From positions 1 through 64,000 of the forward strand of contig JAGRKA010000001.1 in the NCBI GenBank assembly GCA_020442475.1: DNA of 64,000 nt. Direction: 5' to 3'. This document shows, piece by piece, positions 44,359 to 52,299 of this stretch (positions are counted from its first letter, which is position 1; each line of letters starts with the position of its first letter). The notes under the pieces were generated by a model, which had not been told where the DNA came from, did not search any database, and saw nothing but the letters and a program-made list of their open reading frames with translations. A program made the position numbers and the translations under genes. This DNA is from Alphaproteobacteria bacterium (GTDB taxonomy: Bacteria > Pseudomonadota > Alphaproteobacteria > Micavibrionales > Micavibrionaceae).

Positions 44359-44985
44359 ATGTTTTCAAATATTGGAAATATCTTCGCAGGAAGCGAGCCG
44401 CGCCGTACCGAAAGCACCGATACACGGCAGGCCATACAGCGCCACGACCCGGATTTTGAAAAGCGGCGCTCCAAGAAAGATTCCCGAAATCACGAACATG
44501 CGCAAGAAGAAGATATGGCGACCGTCTCGGTCGAGTCTTTGCATTTGTTCCTGGATAACCTTTTGCGGGTTCAAAATGCGCCTCTAGCCCCGGAAAGCAG
44601 TCCGGAAAACGCTCCTGAAGATAATGAGGAGATGGCAGCCTCTGAAGAATCAGGGACGGTTCAAGAGCAGGAAACACCCGAACACCATTCCCCCCCGAAC
44701 GGCCCAGCGGCCCATGCGGCGCAAGCCTACGCCCAGCAGGCTCACCATCAGGGGCAAAGCTGGGAAGACGTTTCCTCGGATCCGCATACGCCGCCACCAT
44801 CCGGTCATGAGCATGCTCCCTTGCTGAGTGCCGAGCAAATTCGAACAATTCACACGCTTTTGGATGATTTGCGTATCCTTTCGGAGCGCAAGATTCCCTA
44901 TATCCGTATTGAACGCGGGGAAAGCTTTCTCGATAGTCTTGTAATCGCGATTACAAAGGCAGTCGAAGCGTCATCACGCCCCTGA
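44359..44985 (+). CDS. Unknown protein with a disordered Pro/His/Glu-rich centre (208 aa)
   Basis: Not recognised. Residues 1-50 are charged (RRTESTDTRQAIQRHDPDFE). A long central stretch (about 70-150) is rich in Glu, Pro, Ala and His and probably disordered. The C-terminal 50 residues look folded and helical (LSAEQIRTIHTLLDDLRILS, then IPYIRIERGESFLDSLVIAI). No signal peptide or membrane span. The ATG follows an in-frame GTG; the ribosome site is weak. It is divergent from smr, with 77 bases between the starts, and its last 12 bases overlap the convergent aat gene. Confidence 0.65.
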   Translation: MFSNIGNIFAGSEPRRTESTDTRQAIQRHDPDFEKRRSKKDSRNHEHAQEEDMATVSVESLHLFLDNLLRVQNAPLAPESSPENAPEDNEEMAASEESGTVQEQETPEHHSPPNGPAAHAAQAYAQQAHHQGQSWEDVSSDPHTPPPSGHEHAPLLSAEQIRTIHTLLDDLRILSERKIPYIRIERGESFLDSLVIAITKAVEASSRP

Positions 44986-45630
44986 GTTTTTGCGCCAGTA
45001 GGCTTCCAGCAAGGAGTCTTCGCCCCGCCCCTTCAGCTTGAAATCCGCCTTATGTTCCAGAGCGGCAATAAGCTGTTTTTTGTAGGTCTCGTGCGGCACC
45101 TCATAGACACCGAACTGCTCCAGATGATCGTTGACGAATTGCGTATCGAGGAGGGTAAAGCCTCCGGCTGATAAACGCGCCGCCAAATGAACCAGCGCGA
45201 TCTTGCTGGCATCGCGCGCGCGGGAGAACATGCTTTCTCCAAAAAAGGCACCACCGATCGCCAGTCCGTAAAGCCCGCCTACAAGCTCAGAGCCGCGCCA
45301 GCATTCAACGCTATGGGCGTAGCCGCGCGCATAAAGCCCGATAAAGGCGTTTTCAATCTGCCTGTTGATCCATGTCTCAGGCCGTGTCTCGGTTGCCGTA
45401 GCGCAAGCCCCGATAACTTGCTCGAAAGCTGTGTCGATCCTGACTTCATACGGCGAGGAGCGGACGGTTTTTTTAAGGCGGCGCGGCACGTGCAGCTTTT
45501 CGATTGAAAGCTGCCCGCGCATTTCCGGACAGACCCAATGTATGTAGGGACTGTCCGCACTGTAAGACATGGGAAAGAGGCCTTGCCTGTAGGCCTCCAG
45601 CAGTAATTCGGGGGTTAGGACAAGTTGCAT
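44974..45630 (-). CDS. aat: Leucyl/phenylalanyl-tRNA-protein transferase
   Basis: Adds Leu or Phe to proteins with N-terminal Arg or Lys, marking them for ClpAPS by the N-end rule. The 218 residues include YRQGLFPMSY, IHWVCPEMRGQL, WINRQIENAFIGLYARGYAH, VECWRGSELVGGLYGLAIGG and FFGESMFSRARDASKIAL, the active-site region. ARLSAGGFTLLDTQFVNDHL completes the family pattern. It is complete. Orientation is leftward, downstream of hpf. Confidence 0.96.
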   Translation of the reverse strand: MQLVLTPELLLEAYRQGLFPMSYSADSPYIHWVCPEMRGQLSIEKLHVPRRLKKTVRSSPYEVRIDTAFEQVIGACATATETRPETWINRQIENAFIGLYARGYAHSVECWRGSELVGGLYGLAIGGAFFGESMFSRARDASKIALVHLAARLSAGGFTLLDTQFVNDHLEQFGVYEVPHETYKKQLIAALEHKADFKLKGRGEDSLLEAYWRKNSGA

Positions 45631-45698
45631 GAATCCTCTCCTTCCGTTACCGGAGTAGCTCCACTAAGCAACACAGCCCGAATTAAACGATGAAAGCC

Positions 45699-46310
45699 CT
45701 ATTCGCCCTCAGGGTCAATCCAGCCGATATTGCCATCCGGGCGACGCCGGACAAGGTTCAGATGCCCGTGGCTGGCATTACGGAATAACAAAGCCGACTC
45801 GCCGGACAAATCCAAGCGCATAACAGCCTCGGAAACACTCATCGTTTCGATATCGGTCGTCATTTCGGCAACAACGACCGGATCACCGGAAGCATTTCCT
45901 TGCGCATCGTCCTGTTCCGCCGCTTTTTCGTCCTGCTCAGGTTCAAGGGCGAGCACATAATCGCGGGCTTTGCTAATTTCACTCTCCGGTGTCTGTTCCA
46001 TACGTTCGTGATGGTCACGCAGCTTTTTCTTATAACGACGAAGCTGTTTTCCAACCTTAGTCGCAGCGATCTCAAAAGAGACATAAGGGTCGTTTTCAAC
46101 CCCGTCGGCTACAACCATGATATTTTTACCGAGCTGAATCGAGATATGCGCTTTTGTCTTCAAATGCCCATGCCCTTCGCGTGAAAAGGTCACGGTCGCA
46201 AAGGTTGCATGGTTGAAATATTTCTGGTTCAGGTCCTCAAGCTTTCCTGCGACATGGCCGCGCAGTGAATCGCCAACATCAATTTGTTTTCCATGAACGG
46301 TGAGTTCCAT
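45699..46310 (-). CDS. hpf: Long-form ribosome hibernation promoting factor
   Basis: Dimerises and silences 70S ribosomes in stationary phase. The 203 residues have an N-terminal S30AE domain (VHGKQIDVGDSLRGHVAGKL, HISIQLGKNIMVVADG, YVSFEIAATKVGKQLRRYKK) and, after an acidic linker, the C-terminal dimerisation domain of the long form (MSVSEAVMRLDLSGESALLF to GNIGWIDPEGE). It follows rpoN, the usual neighbour in proteobacteria, after 72 bases. A perfect TATAAT lies upstream. Confidence 0.94.
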   Translation of the reverse strand: MELTVHGKQIDVGDSLRGHVAGKLEDLNQKYFNHATFATVTFSREGHGHLKTKAHISIQLGKNIMVVADGVENDPYVSFEIAATKVGKQLRRYKKKLRDHHERMEQTPESEISKARDYVLALEPEQDEKAAEQDDAQGNASGDPVVVAEMTTDIETMSVSEAVMRLDLSGESALLFRNASHGHLNLVRRRPDGNIGWIDPEGE

Positions 46311-46348
46311 TGTCTTTGTCCTATCTTCTAGAATATACCTGAATTCGA

Positions 46349-46354
46349 ATTATA
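46349..46354 (-). promoter_or_regulatory. TATAAT box upstream of hpf
   Basis: Read leftward the rpoN-hpf gap contains a perfect TATAAT about 40 bases before the hpf start. The matching -35 region is weak, so hpf may have a promoter of its own with an activator, or be read from rpoN. Confidence 0.35.
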
Positions 46355-46382
46355 GCACGGATCGGGGGAAAAGAGCAGAGGC

Positions 46383-47858
46383 TCAGGCAAGATTTTTTTT
46401 GGCTTTCCGCCGCTGTACAGACGATCCGATATGCAGAGATTCCCTGTATTTTGCGACCGTTCGGCGTGCCAGATCGATCCCTTCATCTTTCAAGATCGAG
46501 ACAATCCGATCATCCGAGAGGATTTTCTTTGGATCTTCCGCATCGATTAAGCTTTTGATCCGGGCTTTGACGGATTCCGCACTGTGCGCCGTCCCATCTG
46601 CGCTGACGAGCGCAGTTGAGAAAAAATACTTCAATTCAAAAATCCCACGCGGTGTGCCGATATATTTATTCGTTGTTACCCGGGAGACGGTGCTTTCATG
46701 CATCCCGATTTCTTCTGCAATATCCTTAAGCGTTAAAGGTTTAAGAAATTCAATACCGTAGTTAAAGAATGCGTCCTGCTGCTCCACGATGGAGGCCGCC
46801 GTTTTGAGGATGGTCTGCGCCCGTTGATCCAGCGCCTTGATCAGCCAGTTGGCCGAATTAATCTGGCTTGTCAGATAGTCTTTATCTTTCTTTTGTACGG
46901 CGCTTCCGGCAACTTGCGTGTAATAGTCCTGATTGATGAGAACCTTCGGCAAGGTTTCATGATTCAGTTCAACCCGCCAGCCACCCCCCAGTGTCTTTGG
47001 CAAGCGCTTCATCAGGATATCCGGAATGGCCGTCTGTACGACCAGATGATCAAAATCGGCTGCGGGTTTTGGATTAAGCGCCTTGATCTCGGCGATCATA
47101 TCGCTCAGATATGTTTCATTGACGCCGCAAATATCGGATAAAGCCGTAAAATCACGATTTCCCAATAGCTCGAGATGTTCCAGCAGGCGCTTCATCGGCG
47201 CATCGAGCTGCCCCCGCTCTTCAAGTTGCAAGGCCAAGCACTCTGGAAGGTTCGCAGCAAAAACCCCTGTCGGATCAAAACCTTTCAGAACGCTCAGAAG
47301 CCGCTCGACCCGTTCCAGCGAGCAGCCTAGGCGGTCTGCAAGGTCTGTGTGATCGTCACGCATATAGCCGGCCTCGTCGATCCGGTCGATTAAAAGGGCG
47401 CCGATCATGCGGTCACGTGGGTCCTCGCAAGCCATATGGAGTTGATCCGAGAGATGCTCGCGAAGTGTTTTCGGCGCTTCCATCCGGTTTTCGAAAGACT
47501 CCTCCGGATCTTCAAATTTAAGGCTTCCACCACTGCCTATAGAGGCCATAGAGGCGCCGGGATCGAAATCCGAGCCATCTGAGAAATTCCCGGAATCAAA
47601 GGCTTCTGCGATTTCATCGCGCGCTTTGGCCTCTTCGCTTCCTTGATCCTCTCGTCCGTCCGCGCCCCCATCGGCGGTATCCTGCCCCTGATCACGCTCA
47701 TCTTTTTCCAATAGCGGATTTTTTTCGATCTCACTTTCCACATATTCGGCCAGCTCGATATTGCTCAACTGCAACAGCTTGATCGCCTGTTGCAACTGGG
47801 GTGTCATAGTGAGCGTTTGAGATTGCCCGATATGCAGGCCTTGGGACATCTTATTCAT
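46383..47858 (-). CDS. rpoN: RNA polymerase sigma-54 factor
   Basis: Directs RNA polymerase to -24/-12 promoters and needs an AAA+ activator. The 491 residues show the N-terminal activator-interaction region (SQTLTMTPQLQQAIKLLQLS), an acidic region II, the core-binding domain, an HTH (LKDIAEEIGMHESTVSRVTT) and the C-terminal RpoN box ARRTVAKYRESL. Complete. lptB, usual upstream, is absent; hpf follows; ptsN, which often comes next, is missing. Confidence 0.97.
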   Translation of the reverse strand: MNKMSQGLHIGQSQTLTMTPQLQQAIKLLQLSNIELAEYVESEIEKNPLLEKDERDQGQDTADGGADGREDQGSEEAKARDEIAEAFDSGNFSDGSDFDPGASMASIGSGGSLKFEDPEESFENRMEAPKTLREHLSDQLHMACEDPRDRMIGALLIDRIDEAGYMRDDHTDLADRLGCSLERVERLLSVLKGFDPTGVFAANLPECLALQLEERGQLDAPMKRLLEHLELLGNRDFTALSDICGVNETYLSDMIAEIKALNPKPAADFDHLVVQTAIPDILMKRLPKTLGGGWRVELNHETLPKVLINQDYYTQVAGSAVQKKDKDYLTSQINSANWLIKALDQRAQTILKTAASIVEQQDAFFNYGIEFLKPLTLKDIAEEIGMHESTVSRVTTNKYIGTPRGIFELKYFFSTALVSADGTAHSAESVKARIKSLIDAEDPKKILSDDRIVSILKDEGIDLARRTVAKYRESLHIGSSVQRRKAKKNLA

Positions 47859-48126
47859 GGGCAGTATTCTAGCATGAAGCTATCGAAATGACAGAGCCTT
47901 CCTGCGGCGTACCCTTGTATATGTTTAGAGTGGCTTACATACAGATGTACGCTTAAGGTTCAGGCTATAAACCCTTTAATTTCAATATATTATAAAAAAT
48001 CACGATTTGGGCACGATCCGTCCTTTTTTCTGCCACATTTGGCCTGCATCATTAGATTATAGACAGATTGGATTTACGGATTTCAAATTCGACTCTACCG
48101 TGTCTAGCTCGCTCACTACCGTTTCA
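47859..48126. other. Intergenic stretch, no gene seen
   Basis: About 270 bases between the rpoN start and the terminator of the response-regulator gene. AT-rich near 47980-48000. It must contain the rpoN promoter, read leftward, but no confident -35/-10 or -24/-12 pair was found. ORFs here are short and lack ribosome sites. Confidence 0.4.
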
Positions 48127-48155
48127 AACCGCTGCTCCCTACCAGAGCAGCGGTT
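48127..48155 (-). terminator. Bidirectional-looking terminator after the response regulator
   Basis: AACCGCTGCTC (48127-48137) and GAGCAGCGGTT (48145-48155) form an 11-bp perfect stem with a seven-base loop. Read leftward it ends in GGTTTGAAAC, read rightward in GGTTTTGCTTT. It follows the stop of the regulator gene by 17 bases. Confidence 0.7.
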
Positions 48156-48172
48156 TTGCTTTGAGGCCGCCC

Positions 48173-48787
48173 TCAGTTCAGCCGGTACCCCTGACCATCT
48201 GTAAGAAGAATCTCCGGCGCTGCAGGGTTTTGCTCAATTTTTTGCCGGAGTCGGTAAATATGCGTCTCCAGCGTGTGCGTCTCGACAGTATCCACATAAG
48301 CCCAGATCTGATCCAAAAGGCTTTGGCGATCTATGCTTTCACCCTTGTTCTCATAGAGGAGCATTAAGATACGGCTTTCCTTTTCGGTTAAACGAATAAT
48401 TTGCTCTGGCGTTTTACCCTTTTGGGGCAGGATAAGCCTGTCATGAGCAGCATCAAGCCGGTATGGCCCAATAGCAGGCATATCCACCGGTTCGGAAGAG
48501 GAATATCCACCCTTTACCGCCCGGATATGAACGCCAATACGGTCCAGCAAAACACCTGCCCGAAGCGGCTTACCAAAAATATCATCAGGTTGAAGACCGG
48601 GGATATCAGGCAACGGATCACCTCTGGACATAATCCATAAAACGGGCGAGCCAGCCTCTTGAGAGGAAGGAAGTCGGGCGGCAACGTGGCAGAAACCGGC
48701 CACCCCGTGATCCAGCAAAAGTTTCTCAAGCCAAACTCTTCCCGTTTCGTCCGGTTCGATAATCAAGATCGCATTCTGATCACTCAT
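48173..48787 (-). CDS. OmpR/PhoB-type regulator with a truncated, phospho-acceptor-less receiver
   Basis: A 204-residue transcription regulator. The C-terminal winged helix (about 110-204) is typical of OmpR/PhoB: LTEKESRILMLLYENKGESI, RQSLLDQIWAYVDTVETHTL, then ETHIYRLRQKIEQNP and DGQGYRLN. The N-terminal domain is a shortened receiver: ILIIEPD is beta-1 with its acidic pair, and PVLWIMSRGD to FGKPL resembles beta-4 to beta-5 with the conserved Lys-Pro. The intervening beta-3/alpha-3 part, which would carry the phospho-acceptor Asp, is absent, so it is probably not controlled by a kinase. No partner kinase is adjacent. Start chosen at the ATG beginning MSDQN; upstream ribosome sites are weak. 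Confidence 0.8.
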   Translation of the reverse strand: MSDQNAILIIEPDETGRVWLEKLLLDHGVAGFCHVAARLPSSQEAGSPVLWIMSRGDPLPDIPGLQPDDIFGKPLRAGVLLDRIGVHIRAVKGGYSSSEPVDMPAIGPYRLDAAHDRLILPQKGKTPEQIIRLTEKESRILMLLYENKGESIDRQSLLDQIWAYVDTVETHTLETHIYRLRQKIEQNPAAPEILLTDGQGYRLN

Positions 48788-48858
48788 AAACCAGATCATA
48801 GCGTCTGGCACAAAGCTTGCAAGTTTTCTGGGTTAAAAGAAGAGGAGATGTAAGCGCT

Positions 48859-49428
48859 ATGATCATCCAAAATGGCTTGCCGCCACCCCATGCCGTGGCC
48901 ACGTCTGGGCAAGAAGGCCTTCAGCCGGGCGGCGCCTTTTTCAAAATGGTCGAAAACCCCCGTACGGCAGGGCTCATCCCCGTATGGGACAGCCGCCCCC
49001 AACCTGTAACAGCACTCCCTCTTGCAGATGACGCGGGCAATGCTCACGGCGCATGGGCGAACGGTTTACAGATCGGAATAGACGATAATGCCAAAGCCCC
49101 GGAACCCTTCGGTTTTGGGGATTTTATCGACATGATTAACCCGCTCCAGCATATCCCGTTGATCAACCATATTTACCGCGAATTGACGGGCGACCGGATT
49201 AAGCCGATCAGCCAGATCATTGGTGGCGCTCTGTTCGGTGGCCCCATAGGCGCAGCCGGTGGCTTGGCGAATGCCGTTGTCGAGGCTGAAACGGGCAGGG
49301 ACCTGACGGAGAATGTAGTTGATATGCTCACGAAGAGTCCACATAAGCAGGCAAGAGATGCCGGGAAACGGGGGGAAGAATCTGCCGCGGGCGCCATGCT
49401 TGCCTTTTCCGACTTGCGCAGACCGTAG
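48859..49428 (+). CDS. Alphaproteobacterial protein of unknown function (189 aa)
   Basis: No function known. The first 90 residues are probably disordered and Pro/Ala/Gly-rich. The core (about 90-155) has NPLQHIPLINHIYRELTGD, KPISQIIGGALFGGPIGAAG and NAVVEAETGRDLTENV, a glycine-rich amphipathic helix arrangement seen in hypothetical proteins of several alphaproteobacteria. It could associate with membranes but has no classical span or signal peptide. GAGGAG lies about 11 bases before the ATG at 48859. Divergent from the regulator gene 71 bases away; an 11-bp stem terminator follows. Confidence 0.68.
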   Translation: MIIQNGLPPPHAVATSGQEGLQPGGAFFKMVENPRTAGLIPVWDSRPQPVTALPLADDAGNAHGAWANGLQIGIDDNAKAPEPFGFGDFIDMINPLQHIPLINHIYRELTGDRIKPISQIIGGALFGGPIGAAGGLANAVVEAETGRDLTENVVDMLTKSPHKQARDAGKRGEESAAGAMLAFSDLRRP

Positions 49429-49459
49429 AAGTTCCTTGTATCCAGCCTTTTTCAAGTTT

Positions 49460-49492
49460 AACAGCTCCGCCGCTGCCTATAGCGGAGCTGTT
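49460..49492. terminator. Shared hairpin between the unknown gene and degP
   Basis: AACAGCTCCGC (49460-49470) pairs with GCGGAGCTGTT (49482-49492), 11 bp perfect, 11-base loop. It sits between two convergent genes and can serve both; downstream T content is modest on each side (CGGGTATTT rightward, AAACTTG leftward). Confidence 0.55.
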
Positions 49493-49500
49493 CGGGTATT

Positions 49501-50994
49501 TCACTCACCGAGTTTTAGGGCAACGAAACGTACGTCCCCTTCCCGGTTCACGAGAAGAAGTACGGAGGAACGCCCATTCTTCGCAGCCCTGTCGATCAGA
49601 TCGCGGGCTTTCTCGGGATCGTTAACGGCTTGCTGGTTGATTTCAACAATCACATCACCTTCCAAAAGCCCTTTCTTGGCCGCTTCAGACATATCCTTCA
49701 CAGAGCGAATAATAATGCCCTGCACCTCCTGACCGATCCCGTAATGCTCACGTACGGCTTCGGACAACGAACCGACCGTAATGCCGACACGGTCGATATC
49801 CGTACCCGATTCAGGGCCGTGCGGAACCTCACCGGGAACAGAGGCCACCAACCCGTCTTCTTCAGCTTTTTCCAGTTCTCCGATTGTTACTTTCGAGCTT
49901 TTACGCTTTCCATCACGCCAAAACTCGACGCTGGCTTTCGATCCAATATCCGTTTCGGCAACAAGGCGCGGAAGCTCCCGCATTTCATGGATCGGACGGT
50001 CATTGAAGCGCAGGATAATATCTCCCGCTTTCAAGCCTGCTTTTTGCGCCGGACCATCTTTATTGACGCTGGCGACAAGCGCGCCTTCTGTCTTTTCAAG
50101 GCCCAGACTTTCCGCAATTTCCTCTGTCACTTGCTGGATACGTACACCCAGCCAGCCCCGGCGCGTACGGCCATATTGGATAATCTGCTTAATGACCGGC
50201 TCGGCCAATGCGGACGGAATAGCGAAGCCGATCCCGACAGAGCCGCCGGAAGGAGAGAAGATCGCCGTATTAATCCCGATCACTTTACCGTTCAGGTCGA
50301 ACATAGGGCCACCTGAATTCCCGCGATTGATCGACGCATCTGTCTGAATAAAATCGTCATAAGGCCCGGAATTAATATCCCGTTGGCGCGCCGATACGAT
50401 CCCGGCTGTCACCGTACCACCTAACCCGAACGGGTTCCCGATGGCAACAACCCAGTCTCCCACGCGCAGAACACTGCTATCGCCGAATTCAACAGCTGTC
50501 AGCTTCTTCTCCGTATCCACCTTCAGAACGGCCAGATCGGTTTTTTCGTCCCGGCCGATCACGTCGGCTTCAAGCGTTTCATCGTCGTGAAAAGTTACCC
50601 GGACCTCTTCTGCGTCGCGAATAACATGGTTGTTTGTGATAATCAGCCCTTTTTCAGCATCAATCACAAAGCCGGACCCTAAAGATGTTTCAGGCACAGC
50701 CGGAACACCCATGCCTCTGCGATCCATAAATTCTTCAAAAAAATCTTCAAACGGCGAGCCGGGAGGAAATTGCGGCAGCTCCGGAAAATCCTGCGGATTG
50801 TCTATTGTCTGCGTTGAGGAAATATTGACAACGGCGGGTAAAAGCTTGTCAACAAGATCTGCGAAGCTTCCCGGTGTACTCCCCCGTGTGCCCGGCAGCG
50901 GTGTGTCTTGTGCCTGAACGGCAGGTGCTAAAGGAATGAATACGGATACGCAAAAGACCAGAGCCAGAAAAACGCTCGATAGAATTACTCTCAT
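49501..50994 (-). CDS. Periplasmic serine protease, DegP/HtrA (Do) family
   Basis: Envelope quality-control protease and chaperone. The 497 residues begin with a signal peptide (VILSSVFLALVFCVSVFIPL, ending VQAQ), followed by the trypsin-like domain with His in ITNNHVIRDA, Asp in KTDLAVLKVD and Ser in RGNSGGPMF, and two PDZ domains (GWLGVRIQQVTEEIAESL and the MSEAAKKGLLEGDVIVEINQ region). GGAAGGA before the ATG at 50994 fixes the start. It lies downstream of DUF2065, hflC and hflK, a common alphaproteobacterial order; cotranscription is likely. Confidence 0.94.
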   Translation of the reverse strand: MRVILSSVFLALVFCVSVFIPLAPAVQAQDTPLPGTRGSTPGSFADLVDKLLPAVVNISSTQTIDNPQDFPELPQFPPGSPFEDFFEEFMDRRGMGVPAVPETSLGSGFVIDAEKGLIITNNHVIRDAEEVRVTFHDDETLEADVIGRDEKTDLAVLKVDTEKKLTAVEFGDSSVLRVGDWVVAIGNPFGLGGTVTAGIVSARQRDINSGPYDDFIQTDASINRGNSGGPMFDLNGKVIGINTAIFSPSGGSVGIGFAIPSALAEPVIKQIIQYGRTRRGWLGVRIQQVTEEIAESLGLEKTEGALVASVNKDGPAQKAGLKAGDIILRFNDRPIHEMRELPRLVAETDIGSKASVEFWRDGKRKSSKVTIGELEKAEEDGLVASVPGEVPHGPESGTDIDRVGITVGSLSEAVREHYGIGQEVQGIIIRSVKDMSEAAKKGLLEGDVIVEINQQAVNDPEKARDLIDRAAKNGRSSVLLLVNREGDVRFVALKLGE

Positions 50995-51093
50995 TTTTTG
51001 AAGTCCTTCCCTAAGATTTCCATCCAACAATAAATGGGCGGTCTGAAAAATCCGGGCCGCGAAGGCCTAAAATAGAACCATCCCGGAAAGGGG

Positions 51094-51300
51094 TCAACCG
51101 GTGAAAAAACGAATCAACAACAGACATAAAAATCCGGTGCTGACAGCCGAAATTCCGAAGAGACGCAATTGCGATACGGGTAGCGAGAGGGCCAAAGTCA
51201 TCATTTTGCGGAGCTGGTCCGGAAAGAGCGCATAAAACAAGCCTTCAATCACGAAGACCAGTGCAAAAGCTGTTAGAATATAGGTCGAAAAGGATAGCAC
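51094..51300 (-). CDS. DUF2065 small membrane protein
   Basis: A 68-residue protein with two membrane segments (YILTAFALVFVIEGLFYALF and LFGISAVSTGFLCLLLIRFF) joined by a short basic loop, FPDQLRKMM, the DUF2065 hallmark. The family is widespread between hflKC and degP or purA in proteobacteria; function unknown. It starts 15 bases after hflC and belongs to the same leftward group. Confidence 0.88.
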   Translation of the reverse strand: MLSFSTYILTAFALVFVIEGLFYALFPDQLRKMMTLALSLPVSQLRLFGISAVSTGFLCLLLIRFFTG

Positions 51301-51315
51301 TGCCCGTGCGCTCCC

Positions 51316-52299
51316 TTACTGTGGCCGTGATTCGAAATAGCGGAAAAACTTACTATCCGGTGAAAGAATCAAGCGTGTATCCGGGGTCGCAAGCGTATTT
51401 TCGTACGCCTCCATGGAGCGGATAAAGGCGTAAAACTCCCTGTCCCTGTTAAAGGCGTCCGCGTAGATTTTAATTGCTTGCCGATCACCTTCCCCACGAA
51501 TTTTTTGTGCGTCTCTCTGGGCCTCGGCAATGATAACCGTCCGCTCTTTTTCAGCTTTCGAACGGATCTCCAACGCCCGCTCTTCCCCTTTTGCGCGCGT
51601 TTCCGTCGCCCGCTCTTTTAGCTCGGAGATCATCCGGCGCACCGTGGAGGTCCGCAGGTCGGAGGTCAAATCGGCACGGACAATCCGTACGTCTACGATC
51701 TGTACGCCGAGCTCGTCATGCTGAATGTTCGCGTTCACCCGATCGCGAATCTCGGCCATCACATTTGTTCGCTCTTCGGAAAGAAGGTCGTGCAAGGTTG
51801 TTTTTCCGAGAACAGTTTTGGTGACGCTCGAGAGAATGTTCTGAATTCTTGAGTTTGCATTCGTCTTCGTACCCAGTGTTTTCAGGAATTGAAGCGGATC
51901 CGTGATTCTGTAACGAGCGAATGTATCGACAATAATCGGCTCCCCGCTGACATTTTCAATCTTCGGTGCGGCAAGTGGATTACCGTTTTCACTCTGTATA
52001 TCGCTCCCGTCTTCCTCGGCAGGGAGCGACTGCGGCAAATTCCGGGTGCTGCCTGTCGCGCTGGAAATCACGACCTGCTCCGGTTCAGGATCGACGGAAA
52101 GCACCCGCCCGTCGAAATAACGGACCTGCTGGATAAAGGGAATCTTAATATGCAGGCCGGGCGTACGTGGATCACCCTTGGGCTGACCAAGCTGTAAAAC
52201 AATGGCTTGTTCCGTCTGGTCAACAGTAAAAAGCGCCTGAGAAATTCCGATCAGAGTAATCGCAATGACGGCCAGCGCGGTGAGAAAAATCTTGTTCAT
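51316..52299 (-). CDS. hflC: Protease modulator HflC
   Basis: SPFH/band-7 protein that, with HflK, forms a membrane cage around the FtsH protease. The 327 residues have an N-terminal anchor (FLTALAVIAITLIGISQALF), a band-7 core (QAIVLQLGQPKGDPRTPGLH, FARYRITDPLQFLKTLG, NSRIQNILSSVTKTVLGKTT, GVQIVDVRIVRADL) and a long coiled coil (SELKERATETRAKGEERALE). Between beta strands near residues 80-115 lies a polar insert of about 35 residues (from SSATGSTRN to PKIENVSG) that ordinary HflC lacks. The start overlaps the hflK stop (ATGA). Confidence 0.94.
   Translation of the reverse strand: MNKIFLTALAVIAITLIGISQALFTVDQTEQAIVLQLGQPKGDPRTPGLHIKIPFIQQVRYFDGRVLSVDPEPEQVVISSATGSTRNLPQSLPAEEDGSDIQSENGNPLAAPKIENVSGEPIIVDTFARYRITDPLQFLKTLGTKTNANSRIQNILSSVTKTVLGKTTLHDLLSEERTNVMAEIRDRVNANIQHDELGVQIVDVRIVRADLTSDLRTSTVRRMISELKERATETRAKGEERALEIRSKAEKERTVIIAEAQRDAQKIRGEGDRQAIKIYADAFNRDREFYAFIRSMEAYENTLATPDTRLILSPDSKFFRYFESRPQ

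Noticed and set aside
49501-50994. DegP start at 51030 giving 12 more residues
   Set aside because: The extra residues precede the basic start of the signal peptide, and GGAAGGA is placed correctly for the ATG at 50994 instead.
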